Shown: positions 10,357 to 22,662 of the stretch, piece by piece | How the letters are laid out: every line of letters begins with the position of its first letter | Numbering within the stretch: position 1 is the stretch's first letter | Assembly: GCA_012845835.1 (NCBI GenBank) | Contig: JABAKD010000023.1 | Location: 8,805,840 to 8,869,839 of the forward strand | Reading direction: 5' to 3' | DNA length: 64,000 nt | Origin: Undaria pinnatifida | Lineage: Eukaryota; Sar; Phaeophyceae; Laminariales; Alariaceae | The notes under the pieces: model-generated | Seen by the model: only the letters and a program-made list of their open reading frames with translations | Databases searched by the model: none | What the model was told of the DNA's origin: nothing | Translations under genes and position numbers: made by a program

Positions 10357-11899
10357 ATGTGAATTCCGTCGGTTTTGTCTCACGCACGGCCCCTTATGCT
10401 GCTCACATCATCCGAAATGCTGCAGTAACCGTGCCTCTTACTTACCAGTTTTAAGCTATGTATGGGCTCTATCATGCCCATATGCTTCTGCTGTAAGAGC
10501 GTTTTGCCAGTTTATTCGTCGTGCCCGAGCCCTACGCTGTCTAATATTGGATTATCTCCCCCCCCCGCGTTCGGCCAGCGTTTTACGCCAAAACAAAAGC
10601 AGGCTCTACGCTAACAATGTTCTTTATTTGCGACAAAAAGCATCAAAGTCCCTCGCATCTGCCCCATCTCGTATGATGAGGTGGAGTAGACGCTGCTCAG
10701 ATTTTCATTTTTTTTTACTTTTTTATTATGGTTTGAAGGCATTCATTTCTGCTGTTAGTTTCTTGACAATAATTTTGCGAGCAACCACGGAAAATGCCCC
10801 CCTCCGTTTCTCTGCCATATGGACACTTGTTTGGCATGTCTAAATCAACTCTGACGCGCCCCCTGTGTAATAGTATTTTTTGTTGTTCGTGCCGAAATAT
10901 CACAAAAGTACAGCTATCTATGATGTACGTGTTGCCTTCATCATGCTGGCGCGCATCGCGTCGTACAAAATACGATCAAAAATGGTCATGCAACCATGAT
11001 CGCCTTGTCACGAGCATCAACACGCGCTGCAAATAATGCTGACTAACACAATTGACAATGATTGTGTACTGTCACGGTGCATTATTTTTTTTCAGGAATT
11101 TCAACCCCGCATTGCGCGAACGACGGTATTACACGTCGAACATCCCACAATAACATATCGGTAGTATTTTATAAAATCCTCTCTCGGCGCACTGTGTTCT
11201 ATTTGGGAAACCTCTGAGAGGGTGAAGACTCAACGTGCCACGAGCCTCGACTCAACGTGCCACGAGCCTCGTCAATACGCCCAATACCCCACGCGTGTTT
11301 GAGCTATTGTTATGAGGCTTCCGTTTTTGCCGTTACGCACCCCCGACCTGACGCAGCGTTGGAATGACCCGAACTGTATTAGGATCGTGCTTGAGCAAAA
11401 ATACGATTGGGTAAAACCGCACTCCGAGTGCGTCGCGCTCCGAGTGCTATCTCTCTCCCTATTTCACGAGTGTACTACGTGTGTTATACGGAACCGCCCC
11501 CGTTTTTTTTTAAAACAGTCCACCCCTGAAGTATACCGTCATTTTTAGGTCCGGATCTATGCTTCGGATAACCTCAAACATAGCTTAGGTTGTCGACGGG
11601 TGCAAGAGGTACATATATTTTCCGTGTTGTTATTTCGACTGGATAACTCGGTGGTTCTAGCCATCTCCCGAGCACCACGCTCCTCCCCCGGGAATATCTA
11701 CAATCATCCATCACCCTCCGGTCTTGTTGGTGACGTTCGAAAAATACTTGTACTGCATCCTGCCTCTTTACTCCTGTGCGTGCGATACCAAATCTCCTCA
11801 TTTCCCATCCATTCCGTACCAACATGGACCACCCCCCAACCCTCGCGGAAAATCCCCCACCAACCAGGACCCAACCCCTCAACCCTCACAATAAGCACT
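10357..11899. other. No gene; pyrimidine-leaning non-coding DNA with a 22-bp tandem repeat
   Basis: No supported gene. A perfect 22-bp unit (GACTCAACGTGCCACGAGCC plus two bases) is repeated at 11227-11248 and 11249-11270. The C-rich strand bias begins near 11.6 kb. Confidence 0.4.
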
Positions 11900-12323
11900 G
11901 TGCTTCGCGTTCTTCTCCTGCTGTAGCCATGGGTGGGACAGTTACGGTGAAGGGCCTTGTCATTCTGTTCCAAAAAAATCAAAATATTGCCCGGAGCACA
12001 TTTTTGCGGTCGGGGTCGTTAATGGCATTCCCACCGCCGCCACTGACCCCGACCGATTTTAGTCAAACCGGATCCGTCGACGTTTGGCACGGCCACCTTA
12101 CACGCCGAGACTAGGAGGACGGATCCCTGCACGAGAGACGCCTACCTAATGCGACTGCGATTTTTGTTTAGCGCCTGAGGGCAAGAGGTTATTTTTTTTT
12201 CCCGTGGGGGAGCGCAACAACGCCGCAAAAACAGCGACGACTACCACAGCGTGTATCGCCGAAGCGGCACCCATCAGGCCAATGCCGCGGTGGTTACCCA
12301 ATATCATGCCACCGCGACTGCAG

Positions 12324-12479
12324 CCCTTTGTGCCCCACCCCCCCCATCTGAGCCACGACTACCGCCCCAACCGACACGTTGCTGCTCACATCCCACCCCG
12401 GCCCTTTGTGCCCCACCCCCCCATCTGAGCCACGACCTCCGCCCCAACCGACACGTTGCTGCTCACATCCCAACCCCGG
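12324..12479 (+). repeat. 78-bp tandem duplication
   Basis: The unit starting CCCTTTGTGCCCCACCCCCC at 12324 recurs at 12402 almost unchanged, including CGCCCCAACCGACACGTTGC. It is one of several young-looking duplications in the C-rich block. Confidence 0.85.
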
Positions 12480-15400
12480 CTCCCATAGCCGCCCACCCCA
12501 CGCGGCCGCTTCTATCACAACAACGGTTCAAAATCGCCCTCCCATCACCGCGCTTAACCCTCTGCGCCCAATCGCCCCTGCTTTTGTTCGCTGGTACTTG
12601 CTCACAACTGCATCCGGCGCGCCCACGGTCTCGCCGTGCGTCACGCAATGACACCCCTGTCGGCGGTATAATATTTTTTTCGGTTATTGGCCACGTCGTG
12701 CCTACCCAACTACGACTCATGTCGGCATCGTTAGGCGCTCCGTCTGCAGAAATCTGCCGGTTCGGCCTATTTCCTTGAAATTCCGACCCCCTCCCGCCGC
12801 TACTACAGTTGTCCAAACGGCCACAGAGCAGCCAAACCAACTTTGTTCCCGCATTGCCCCACACGCCCTCCCCAACCAGCCCCCAAAAACGCCGCACGCA
12901 CCCCCCCCCGCATCACCTACTCCTCATCGTTCTTCTCCGACTACCACCTACACCGACCGTTCTTCTCCGACTACCACCTACATCACCGATATTGACCGTT
13001 GTAACAGCGACAGCAAGGTCGCCCAACGACGCAGACGCCATCCTATCCGTAGTGGCCGCGACGGCGGTCGCGACCACCCGAATCGTGACGCCCACGACGC
13101 CTGCGTCTGTCTCACGAACCGCAAAAAGTGGTGGCTCGCAACCACCACATATTGCGATACGGGACACAACCTGCGACGAGCATCATTGTCAACTACCTGA
13201 CCATCGAGTACCACTCCGCTGGCCTTCGGGCGTTCTCCTTGACGTCTGCATCGTGTCGGCGGCACTCTCCCACCGTAGCAACACCGCTACGCCTCTGGTG
13301 CGCTCAACCCGGGTATGGACATACTTGAGGATGTTGGTTTTTCTTATAGGTACTTACGGAAACGTGCGGACCATACACCCGGCGCCATCACCCGGCAATA
13401 ACCCGCGACAACCAGTGCCGCTCGTTGCAAATGCCGTGGCAACTATGTTTTGGGTCGAAAGCGCCATGATTGCCTTTCTTCCTCGGGCAACTGCTGCGAC
13501 AAAGACGACAACATCGGCAGCCACAGCGTGGCCGGCCGATACCCATTGCGGCAAAAATCCCCGGACGCTACACGCTGATCAACCGATACAGCACTACCAG
13601 CGCAAGGCCATGTAATTGCGGGACGAGGTTCCAGCTTCAACGTTACAAGAACGAGCTCCTCCGACGCCCCCGCCCCCCAACAATCTACCTCCCCCGCCCA
13701 GCCCCATTCATGCGATATCGCTTGTCTAAGCCTGATCCCCTTGTTCTAGCGATGGTCTTGAGGTGTGGGTGCGAGGAGGCCAAGACGTCGAGCCCTATTG
13801 GGATGCTCCACTCGACACCTTCCACCGATGAGCAACGCTACTTGCCGAAGACCACGGCTACCAGCTGTTCCGGACTACAGCACAAAACTTCTGCTTCCAA
13901 TTATGGGCCATCGCATCCTGAGCCCGCCTCGCCTAATTATCGGCGGCTCCACCCACGCTCGTCCTAGGGCGTACGCGTTATTCAAGTGCCAGCGTGGGCC
14001 CGCGAGCGACGGGTTCCCACTCGCTGCCACAGTGTTGACAGCACCCCTGCCCCTGGGCCCAAGGGACAGTCTCGTCATGACGACGGAAGACTCGCGATCA
14101 TAGTTGACCAGGATAAGCCCTGAGCCCACTGCCCCGTCTTCCCCGCAACTCTCGTGGATTGCGTGGACACGGACCACAGGTACGGCATTTCCTAGCGAGT
14201 TCTATCCTGCTCATCCAACGCCGCTTGGAGACAGGACCCCCAGGGTATCTTCGCCCCGGTCCTTTATACGCCACCCACGGACATCCCCCCAGAGCCTGGG
14301 TGGCACAATACTCAGACTCCCTTCGCGATCACGTGGGCCTAGCCGGCTCTTTTTTCTAGATCAGCCAGCTGCACCCGCACCATCGCCACGCGACAGTCTT
14401 ACAGATAGACGCTACTGACCACTGCTTGGCGGCTCACCGCAGCCACCCTACACCGAACTACCTCTTCTGGGATGTTCAACCTTTAGCAGTGCCACCCTTC
14501 TGGATTCTTCTCCTACGGGTTTTGCTTATCACCGTGTGGAGTAGTTCCCGACATCGCCCGATACCGATATTTCGAGCGACACCACGACCCCTCTGCTCTC
14601 CCGGCTTCGACCAAGTATCGGAACCGTTTCCTACGACCAGCCATGGACGTTGGTTCCGAGACCGACATACGCCGGAGCTCCCCCTTTCTTACCTACCTGG
14701 GAATATTGTTCCGAGGCCGATAATCTTACCTCCCTGGCACAATGGTTCCGAGGCCGACAAATGCCGGAGCCTATTCCGGTACCACCACCCAACGACCCTC
14801 GACATATACCACCGCCTTTCCAGTTAGTCTCTCTAGCTTCGGCAACGGTACGCCCGAGACTGGGAATCCCATCCATAGGCAGAAGCAACAACTGCTTTAT
14901 TCGGTTAGCAGCCGCCTTTTCCCCTAACCCGCCGCGTTGCAAACGAGTCATCCCCTTTCGGTTTCGGCATTCCTCACCGAACCCTCCTACTACCGACGTC
15001 TTTCCGACCCTTTTCATGGCGACAGAACAACTCTGCCGCGCCCCACTCCTTCAACGCGACCAGTTTCCACGGAGCACCTCTGTCCCGGCCCCCTCCATTG
15101 CCACCGAGGCGCACATGCCGAATCCCCTATGCCGTTCTTAACCCCGACGTGTTACCACAGAGCCGCCTTTGCTCCGGTCTCCATCGACCATCTGGAGGAA
15201 GCAACCGCCCTCCTCCTCACGGTCTGGCCAGTTCACATTTGGACAAACGTTGGACCCCCTACCGCCCCCTTTTCACGGCTACCCTGGCCCGAACCATCTC
15301 GCCTATATCAGGCTATCAACGGTACCTCCCGGCCAACTTTTCCGTTTACCCACCAGCGTGCCCTGGTTTCCCCAACCACAACAAACCCACGGTATATCGC

Positions 15401-15724
15401 TCCCGACCCAGCCCTTTAGCTACCCCCCATTGCCCTGATCCTTGCCACCAACGGCCCTCCAGCTTTCCTCGACGACACAACCACGGACGACCATTGACTG
15501 ATTCTGTTTCCGTTGCCAGTGAACACCGAGCAGTTCCCCTCCAACAGAACGGTCGCGAATCCCCATCCGACAACAATACCGCTACCCCCCTTTTGCCTCA
15601 ACAACCCTGTGGGTTCACCACTTGAACCTAGGCATCCCCTACCCGTCCCTGAAGGCATCTCTGTAACGCCACTGTCGCCACCCGCCTCTACCCTAACATT
15701 CGTATAGGTTTACCATCTGAACCT

Positions 15725-15988
15725 GTGGTTTTGTTCATTTCTGGTTATGACCTCTCCGAGCAGTGCATCGGCTTGGATGGGCTCGTTCCCCCGTCCCTCC
15801 CAACCCACCACCACATCCCGCCGCTCCCATTTTCTGAGTTGGAGGTAATTTTTTTTCCCGGGTATGAGGGTTTCGAACCGACTATCGGTTCGTCGGGTGG
15901 GCTCGCTACCCCTCCGGTGCGACCCACCTCTACCATTCCACCGCCCTCTTTTTCCGAGTTTTTTGTTTTTTTAGCCTCGGGCTCATGA
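15725..15988 (+). repeat. Degenerate 39-codon repeat; open frame with two units, two more remnants downstream
   Basis: One open frame encodes two related units of about 39 residues: GYDLSEQCIGLDGLVPPSLP..HIPPLPFSELEVIFFP, then GYEGFEPTIGSSGGLATPPV..TIPPPSFSEFFVFLAS. Further decayed units can be traced near 16085-16165 (GGGTGGGCTACTTCCCCC) and 16195-16240 (GGGTGGGCTCAAACTCCC). The repeat is visible in both DNA and peptide. I recognise no protein family, and I cannot tell a coding repeat from a minisatellite that happens to lack stops. Confidence 0.4.
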
Positions 15989-16639
15989 ACCTCCCGAGCC
16001 TGGTACATATGGGACATTTTTAGTCAGAAATCGGGCCCATCCACGGCCTCTTCGGTGCCCACGTCGACCGATGTCAGCATCCCATCCCGGGTATCGTTTT
16101 GGGTGGGCTACTTCCCCCTCCCTTTCGACCCACCATCAATATCCGCCCCCATCCACCGGGGACGCGCAAACCGTGCACCCTTCTTGTCAGGCATTGACTT
16201 GGGTGGGCTCAAACTCCCTCCCTCCTGCCCTATGCACCACGTTTCATTGGAAATACTTTCGGCCACTCACCGTTGCGGACCATATCAAAACAATCCGTCG
16301 ACCCCTTCTCCGCGCCAAAACCTCCGTCGGGTCTATTTTGGCCCATGACACCGCCTTCGGTTCGCTAGCCAGCTCCGAGAGAGGCGCCGAGAACGCTGGC
16401 GCTTCTCCTGGATCGGCTTTCAGGCCGTCCTTCGTTCTCCCCAGCGCCCACCATTGGCGCATCCCTTTTTGGCCCTCCTCATTCTTCGTCGGATCATTCC
16501 TTTCCCGGAGCCGTCATCGCTCCACAGCCGCCGCTGAAAACTGTGGACTGACCTTCCGACTACGGTTTTTCTCGCCAGTACCTGTGGCTACACTTCCAAG
16601 ATCATCGACCACCCCCCCCACCGCCGCGCGAACAACGCG

Positions 16640-16985
16640 ACCAAAGCTCCATCGTCACCTGAGCTTCGCCGTCACCTGAGCTTTGCCACCAGAGCTCCAT
16701 CGTCACCTGAGCTTCGCCGTCACATGAGCTTCGCGACCAGAGCTCCACGTTCACCGGAGTTCCACCTTTCACCAAAGCTTTGTCGTTACCCGAGCTTCAA
16801 GCCCGGAGATCAACTTTTTTCAGAGCTCCATCTTCGACAGAGCTTCGTCGTCACCTGCGCTTCGCGACCACAGCTCCTCCTGCACGAAGATTCGTCGTCA
16901 CCCGTCGTCATCTGACCTTCGCGACCAGAGCTCCAACTTCGTAAGAACTCCACCTTTTGCCTGAGCTCCACCTCCGTCTTCCGCG
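16640..16985 (+). repeat. Minisatellite with a short GAGCTTCG / CGTCACCT period
   Basis: Variants of CGTCACCTGAGCTTCGC and GACCAGAGCTCCA alternate at least ten times over some 345 bp, with increasing divergence towards the right. No gene is supported. Confidence 0.75.
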
Positions 16986-17044
16986 ACTTCTTCATTCGAT
17001 GTTCTTCTCTTTCAAGCCACTACCAACGTCAAGGCAACCTTTTC

Positions 17045-17390
17045 TTTTTTGGCCACTACCGCCGGCCCCGGCATCGTCGCCACCATCTACACCGACAATC
17101 TGGAAACTATTTCACCGACTTCTGCAGCCATGCACCGATGGGCCTGCCACTTCAAACCTCTACCAGCGGCGAGGCGCCCTCTCCCTGGCCACCACCACCG
17201 ACTCCGGCGTCATCGCACATTCAGCACGGACCAGCTGGAACATATTTTGCCGACTGCTGCAGCCACCGCGCCGGTAGGTCTGCTCCTTCAGTCCACTTTT
17301 AACCGCCCCGGCGTCATCGTCATCGTCGGCAACTTGGCGCCTTTTCTACAGCCTATTCCAGCAACCACGCCGTCATCCTCGCTGCGAAAA
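17045..17390 (+). repeat. Degenerate repeat of about 155 bp, two to three units
   Basis: Units share the order CCCCGGCATCGTC or CTCCGGCGTCATC, then CTGGAAC/CTGGAAA, then CTGCAGCCA, then a CTTCA block. The third unit, from about 17308, is incomplete. Confidence 0.55.
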
Positions 17391-18084
17391 ATGCTAACTC
17401 CAACACCACGAGCACCGCAGGCATCTCCACTGGCCCACTTTAAAGGACTACTACAACGTCAACGCTTGCATCTGCATGTACGCTGTGGAACACGCACATT
17501 TCACCGCCGCGTACGCGATCCGTCACCTTGTTCAACCTACCATATTGAGCTACTGCAGCGTCGTCTTCTTCCGTCAAAGACCTCCAACCGCATCGTCCGC
17601 AAACAACCCTTCCTCACCGGTTCGTGCTCGGAGCTTCTCAACGCGTTCTACTGGACCATCATCCGTCTCCATCGCTCTTACCACATCTTCCGCGAACACC
17701 ACGACGTCACTGTCTCGCGATCGGAGCGCTGCAGCACAGCCTAGCACGACCACCAGCCGCGTTTCATCGGATTTATCGTCAGACCCTACACCACCCGGTT
17801 CCAAGATCAACCTACGGCGTGTCTACTGTACATCTTCGCGGAGCACCCTTTACGGATCGGCGTGCCTACAACGCCACGCAACAGGGATATCTGCAGCCAG
17901 GGTATTATCGCGTTGAGTCGCACTTACCCTTTTGTCTTGTTGTCCCTCCCCCTAACCGTGTTTCTTTAGTTCCTTCTTGAGTCTTTCTTTTATGGGATTT
18001 ATTTTGTGCTCGCTGGCTAATTGATTTCCTCTTTTGGGTTAGATTTTGTTGTTCAGTGAGTTTCAAGGTGCCTCTTCTTTGCCT

Positions 18085-18218
18085 TGACGTTTCAGGTTGT
18101 CACACTTTTGAACAGCGCGTATGTTCGCGTGCTTGAGTCGGTGTGCTACCCTGACTTTTCGGGTTGTCCCACTTTTGACCAGCACATATGTTTGCGTACT
18201 TGCGTCGGTGTGCTACCC
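18085..18218 (+). repeat. 67-bp tandem repeat, two units
   Basis: Units at 18085-18151 and 18152-18218 share TTCAGGTTGTCACACTTTTG or TTCGGGTTGTCCCACTTTTG and both end with GTCGGTGTGCTACCC. A third, decayed unit may follow. Confidence 0.8.
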
Positions 18219-18419
18219 TGACCTTGCAGCCACTGATTTCGCTGGCTCCACTTTGGTAACCAGGCCGCAAATTTGTGATGATTTCGTCTTCCTGTTTGCG
18301 CCGGTTTAACATGCCCCGTTTTCGTAACTTGGCCCAAGCCTGCCGTGTTTTAGTTTCCCTTCGTCGGTTTAGCGTACCCTTGTTTCGCCGCGCCCGAAAC
18401 CCCTGTGGTCTTTTTGTTG

Positions 18420-18790
18420 TTGTTGGCCTTTCTCTTGCTTTCTGCACTACTACGTACGAAATAGGTGCATATTTGGGCATCGTATATGTCTCCAAACCCG
18501 CTGTGGTATGCCAATTCTTGGCTCTTCTTCTGCTTTTTGCACTACGTAAGTCATAGGTGCTTATTGAGGCGTCGTATTTGTTTCTTACCGTTATGGCATG
18601 TATATGTCTTAGCCCTTTCCCAACTCTTTGCACCACGTACGTCATTAGGTGCTCATTGAGGCGTCGTATTTGTTCTGTTACCACTGTGGTATACCTGGTA
18701 TGTGCTCTGGCCCTTCCTCTGTTTTCTGCACTACGCACGCCGTAGGTGCTTGTTGAGGCGTGTTGTCCGCCTTGTTTGCGCCACACTGCC
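18420..18790 (+). repeat. Repeat of about 95 bp, four units
   Basis: The anchor GCACTAC (GCACCAC in unit 3) occurs at about 18444, 18539, 18630 and 18728. It is followed each time by a GTAGGTGC- or ATAGGTGC-like word, then (G)AGGCGTCGTATTTGT and a (T)GTGGTAT- or TATGGCAT-like word. Confidence 0.8.
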
Positions 18791-21700
18791 CTGCACGAGT
18801 TCCATCTTCTCGGTTGGACATCCAAGTGCTTTCGCGTATGTTTTCCCCGATTTTTTTTCTGTCACTTAGCTTCCGGTAGGAATGGCTCTATAGTAGGCCA
18901 CATTTTCAGAGTTTCACGACATCAACTTTTGCTAGTATTTTCGGGTCCGTCGTTTGTTCACGACCCCCCCCTCTAGGCTTCTTTATAGTATCAACCCCCC
19001 AAACCATGGTAGTTTCGCTTGATCCTTATTAGCCTGAACTTCGCTTGCATGTTTTGCATGCGCCCCGCTAGCACTATTAGAGATGTACGTGACTTGCCCC
19101 CTCCCTCTGTCCGGCTTATGGTATCAGCCCGCGGCATCGTAACAGTTTCGTCTGATTCTTTCTCAGCCGAGATATCGTCCGCACCATGTGCGTGCTCTTT
19201 CACAATTTTTCTGAGCCCCCCGTTGTGTTAAGGCCCCTTTTTTACCGCTCTCACGGTATGAGTTGAAAATATTATCGTGTTAGCTTGATTTTCCTATCTT
19301 GGTTTTTCCTCCCCCCTGCACTACGTGCCGGATGGGAACGTACACCCCCTCCCCTCTGCAGTGTGTGCGTTATCGGAACGTATTTCCTCCCGACTCTGGC
19401 ATTCGTACTTATTCGGAACCGATACCTTCCGCTTTCGCGTCCATGCAACGCGGGTATTATTTGTTTTTTTTCCTTGTTATTTCTGGGCACGCTCGCTCCT
19501 TAGTGGTTACCGATGTGCGCAGCTAGCGACCGACCGTAGTAGCCCTCTCTCCTTTCTTCTGGGAGAATTCGTTCGCGTATTTGCTTTGGACCCTACTGTC
19601 TCAGCACAGTTTTACCTGGTGGGCTCCAGTCAGTGATATCGCCTCGCGGATCCCCGAAGTAACCCCTTAAAGTCTGACTATCGTTGAGGCTCTAAAAACG
19701 TCTTACCGTAGTAGTATGTCTTCTGTATTATTTGCCGCGTTCGAAGTATGGCATTTGTTCGATTTTTTCAGTAATCTCTCATGGGCGCCTTGATCTTGAA
19801 CGTTTGCCCAAGTTGTTCTACTTTTCTACAGTACGACGAGTGTTCGCCTTTGTGGTTTTGCTTTCGCCTTTTACCACCGATGTAGCCTGCCCACGTTTCG
19901 TGCACACCGACGAACCATGGCGTTTCCGAACCATGTCGAGGTTTTCTATCGTGTCGTTCCCACCTCGCCTTATGCGATTTGTGACAACATGGACGCTTTC
20001 CGCGTTATTTCGCTTGGTTTTTCGTGAGGCATTACCTCCTTTCTTGTTGCTGTTGGACTTCCCTTGCTCCTTGGCATTCTTCCCTTTTGTTGTTGGACCT
20101 TTCTTGCTTCTTGGCGTACTTCTTCCCAACACCGACGTCGCTGCACTTTAGCCCCAGCCACTGGGTATTACGGCATTCCAGCTATTGCTAATGTCTATGG
20201 TCCAATATTGTCGACCACTGGCTTCACATTGGGAGTCCCCCTTAGGTTCCACGTTAGCGGTCCCGAGCTGGTTCTCCAGCCCATCTGTCGGTTCTCTTTG
20301 GCCTCTGCCTTTTTGTTTGGTCGTACCTGCCGCCAAGATGCCCTTGCTGTTGGGCTCCGTTCTAGCTTTGTAGCCAGCGGATCTATTCCCCTGGACCACT
20401 ATTTCTTGTCTCTTTCTCTCGGCACCGCTGCCCCTACGGTCCAACGGCACTGACCCCCGTCCTGGCTTTGCAGCCAACAGGTCTTGTTTCTCTCGGCCAC
20501 TTTTCTTGTTTTTTTTCGGCATACCTGCCCATAGGGTTCAACTAGGCCGGCCTTAGTCATGGCTTTACAGCCCGTCCTGACTGTGCAGTCCACAGGCCGT
20601 CCCCTCTTGGCCCCCGTTTTTCTCTTGGCTTGTTGGCGTACTTGTCGCATCAGGCCCACGTTTTGACCCCTGTTTGGCTTCATAGCCCATAAAGGTCGCT
20701 TCCTGTCGACCCCCTTTTATGTTATGTTTTCGGCGAAATCGCTTTCGGAGGAATACCTTCGCTACGTACCTAGTGTTGTTCGTTTCATGAAAGTAGCCTT
20801 TCAACGTCCCTTGCTACGGACTCTCCTTTTTTTGTCAGGGTGCAGTACGTTGCTATGACACGATTTGCCTACATACTGTTTCACGTGCACTTTTCTCGGT
20901 TACCTTTTTAGGGTTGCTCCACGTTAGCGACCCAGCGTTCCCGACGTATAGTACCCAGCTGCGGCTTTCTTCATATTGTCTTTTATGTTCCCTGCATTCT
21001 TTCTGGAGCTAGACACTTCCAGCGCTGCTTCGAGCTGAATAAGTATCTTCTTGTTGACCCCATTTTTGGCTTGCTTTGTTATGGTTGAATAGCCTCGCTA
21101 CGTTTGCTGGCATTATTCCCGTTATTAGTTAGCCTCTCAAGGTGTCATATGCCGACTCTCTTTCCGGCTTCCGATAGTGCCTTCCGTCTTTCTGGTGTCT
21201 ACGTTTCAGTTTCGTCCTTGTTTGCGCATAGCTTTGGCTAGGTGACCCCACCACATATTTCTTCCCGTTTTCATGGTACTGTACCCAGATAGCTTTCAAG
21301 GGTACTCCACTGTTGCCCCCCGGTTAAGCTTTCCGGCGTATCACACACGCCTCCAGTACCACCATTTTGGTGCTGTCTGTGTCACTGTTTAGATGTTGTA
21401 TTTCTCTGCGTTTTAGCGATTCGTTCTGGTTGCCTCGGTTTCCCGTTCTACAGTTCGACCAAGGGCCTTATGCTAGCCTCCTAGGTTCCACATCACGGCC
21501 CCTGTGCTTCCGTTACACATCAGCGTACTGGGTCTTTGTAGTTTTTCCTTTCGACCAACGGTCCCACGTCAGCCTTCTAGGTCCAACCTTGCGGACCCTG
21601 ACATTATTTTAGGCCCTGCTCTTTGTTTTCTCGTGTTTCAGGCTCTTTCTCTTCTGCCTTTCGACTAATGGCCCGACGCTTGCGTACTTCTTCGCGTCTT

Positions 21701-22114
21701 GGTTGATTCTCTTTCATCGTCCAACCGATGGCCCCACGTCAGCTGTCCATGTCCAAAGTAGCGGACTCTGATGTTTTTTTAGGCAGTGTTTATGATTTAT
21801 CTATTACCGTCCGGCAAATGGACCGCCCGCCCGCCCGCGCGCCCCTTCGGCACTACGCTTCAGGCCGCAAACGTGTCTGGCTTTCACAGCGTGGCACGTG
21901 TTCCCTTCTTCTCTTCTGACTTGGTTTCCGCGTCTATACTTTCTTCTTTGGCCCCCTTCGCATACTTGCGCTCAGTGGCCGCGCCCTTCGCGTTATCGTT
22001 GGCCGATTGCTACTGGTACACCGTAGGTACATACCCTTTCTCGAGCTCTCATGGTTGTGAGCTCCATCATAGGGTTGTATATCTTGCAACGAGGCGTTTA
22101 GGCCTCATTATTAC

Positions 22115-22128
22115 GAGATGTGGGGGAA
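22115..22128 (+). promoter_or_regulatory. Putative polypurine tract of the large LTR element
   Basis: GAGATGTGGGGGAA is the only clear purine run just before the right LTR in a pyrimidine-rich region. In LTR elements such a tract primes plus-strand DNA synthesis at the 3' LTR border. Confidence 0.4.
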
Positions 22129-22662
22129 TCTATAGCCTCATTTTCGTCTGTTTCGAATAGCCGCATCTTTGATCCCCTTTCCAATTCTAGATGTTTGGTT
22201 GGCATCCTTTGTTTGCCAGGTGATCTGCATCTACAACTATTCAGGGTGGCCTGGTGTAAAGGAGTGCCCTCCGTAGAAGGATAGTTTTATAGATTCGACG
22301 TGAAACCATGTCATGGTTGAGGTGAAACCACGTGACATTAGATGTCACATTCACGTCAAGGCCATCATAGATGGGCGATAATGTAGGTGACGATGATGGG
22401 ACAAGCAGGACGCCCCACATCTCACTACCTGCTCTACCTGCTCTACCTGCTCTACCTGCTCTACTTGCTCTGCCCTGCGCTACCGTGTGCCAAGGGCCTG
22501 TGTTGTCTGTCTTTTAGAGTCTAATGTAGAGGAAATAATGTATAAGCTTTGAGTCTATTCAGCGAGCCATGAGGAGAGACCAAACAAGGGCACCGGAACC
22601 CATGAGGAGCACGCTTCCCAACACCGACCAACCATGCATCCCCCACTCGGAGTACCACTACA
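22129..22662 (+). repeat. Putative 3' LTR of the large element
   Basis: Its last 107 bp match the fragment at 4856-4962 and end with CA at 22662. The 5' border is inferred from the purine tract and may be wrong by tens of bases or more, since no canonical TG lies exactly there. It contains five copies of the 9-bp word CTACCTGCT (22425-22469, the last copy with one change). Confidence 0.45.
22425..22469 (+). repeat. 9-bp microsatellite (CTACCTGCT) x 5
   Basis: Four perfect units and one with a single substitution, inside the putative 3' LTR. Confidence 0.9.

Larger units (their letters stand above)
11900..17950 (+). other. C-rich, purine-poor block built largely of degenerate minisatellites
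   Basis: Over about 6 kb the plus strand is dominated by C, with T second, and has few purine runs. The many open frames encode Pro-, Arg-, Ser- and Thr-rich text with no domain I recognise; openness follows from the lack of A-rich stop codons. Several local tandem repeats are listed separately. Between 14.6 and 15.1 kb the phrase GGTTCCGAGACCGAC or GTTCCGAGGCCGA recurs three times. The block may be the decayed internal region of the large LTR element. Confidence 0.4.
17951..22114 (+). other. T- and C-rich block with degenerate tandem repeats
   Basis: The plus strand is strongly pyrimidine-rich and shows nothing that reads as a gene. Beside the two repeats listed separately, there are recurrent pieces such as GGCTTTGCAGCCAACAGG, GGCTTTACAGCCC and GGCTTCATAGCCC (20.3-20.7 kb), and TTTCGACCAACGGTCCCACG, TTTCGACTAATGGCCCGACG and CCAACCGATGGCCCCACG (21.5-21.75 kb). 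It ends at the purine tract before the 3' LTR. Confidence 0.4.
4856..22662 (+). mobile_element. Putative large decayed LTR element with a pyrimidine-rich, minisatellite-filled interior
   Basis: A 107-bp repeat (4856-4962 and 22556-22662, about 95% identical) ends in CTACA at both sites. At the left copy it is followed, after two bases, by TGGCGTCGTCGGAGC, as expected for a tRNA primer-binding site. Before the right copy a purine run (GAGATGTGGGGGAA, 22115-22128) looks like a polypurine tract. This is the arrangement of a 5' LTR end and a 3' LTR in plus orientation. The interior plus strand is strikingly C- and T-rich throughout (4.98-6.29 kb and 10.4-22.1 kb), interrupted by the fold-back element at 6294-10356. 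I found no convincing protease, reverse transcriptase or integrase, so it is either non-autonomous or too decayed to read. That the two ends belong to one element is an inference. Confidence 0.45.

Noticed and set aside
13426-13473. Possible gag zinc knuckle (CKCRGNYVLGRKRHDC) in the C-rich block
   Set aside because: Spacing does not fit CCHC (C-x-C, His ten residues later), stops lie just upstream, and no gag or pol context surrounds it.
12775-15700. Possible reverse transcriptase or protease in the C-rich block
   Set aside because: I checked the frames for YxDD, DSG/DTG and integrase motifs and found none with proper context.
22050-22480. CRISPR-like array of short repeats (CTACCTGCT)
   Set aside because: Units are directly adjacent without spacers, so it is a microsatellite; the genome is eukaryotic.
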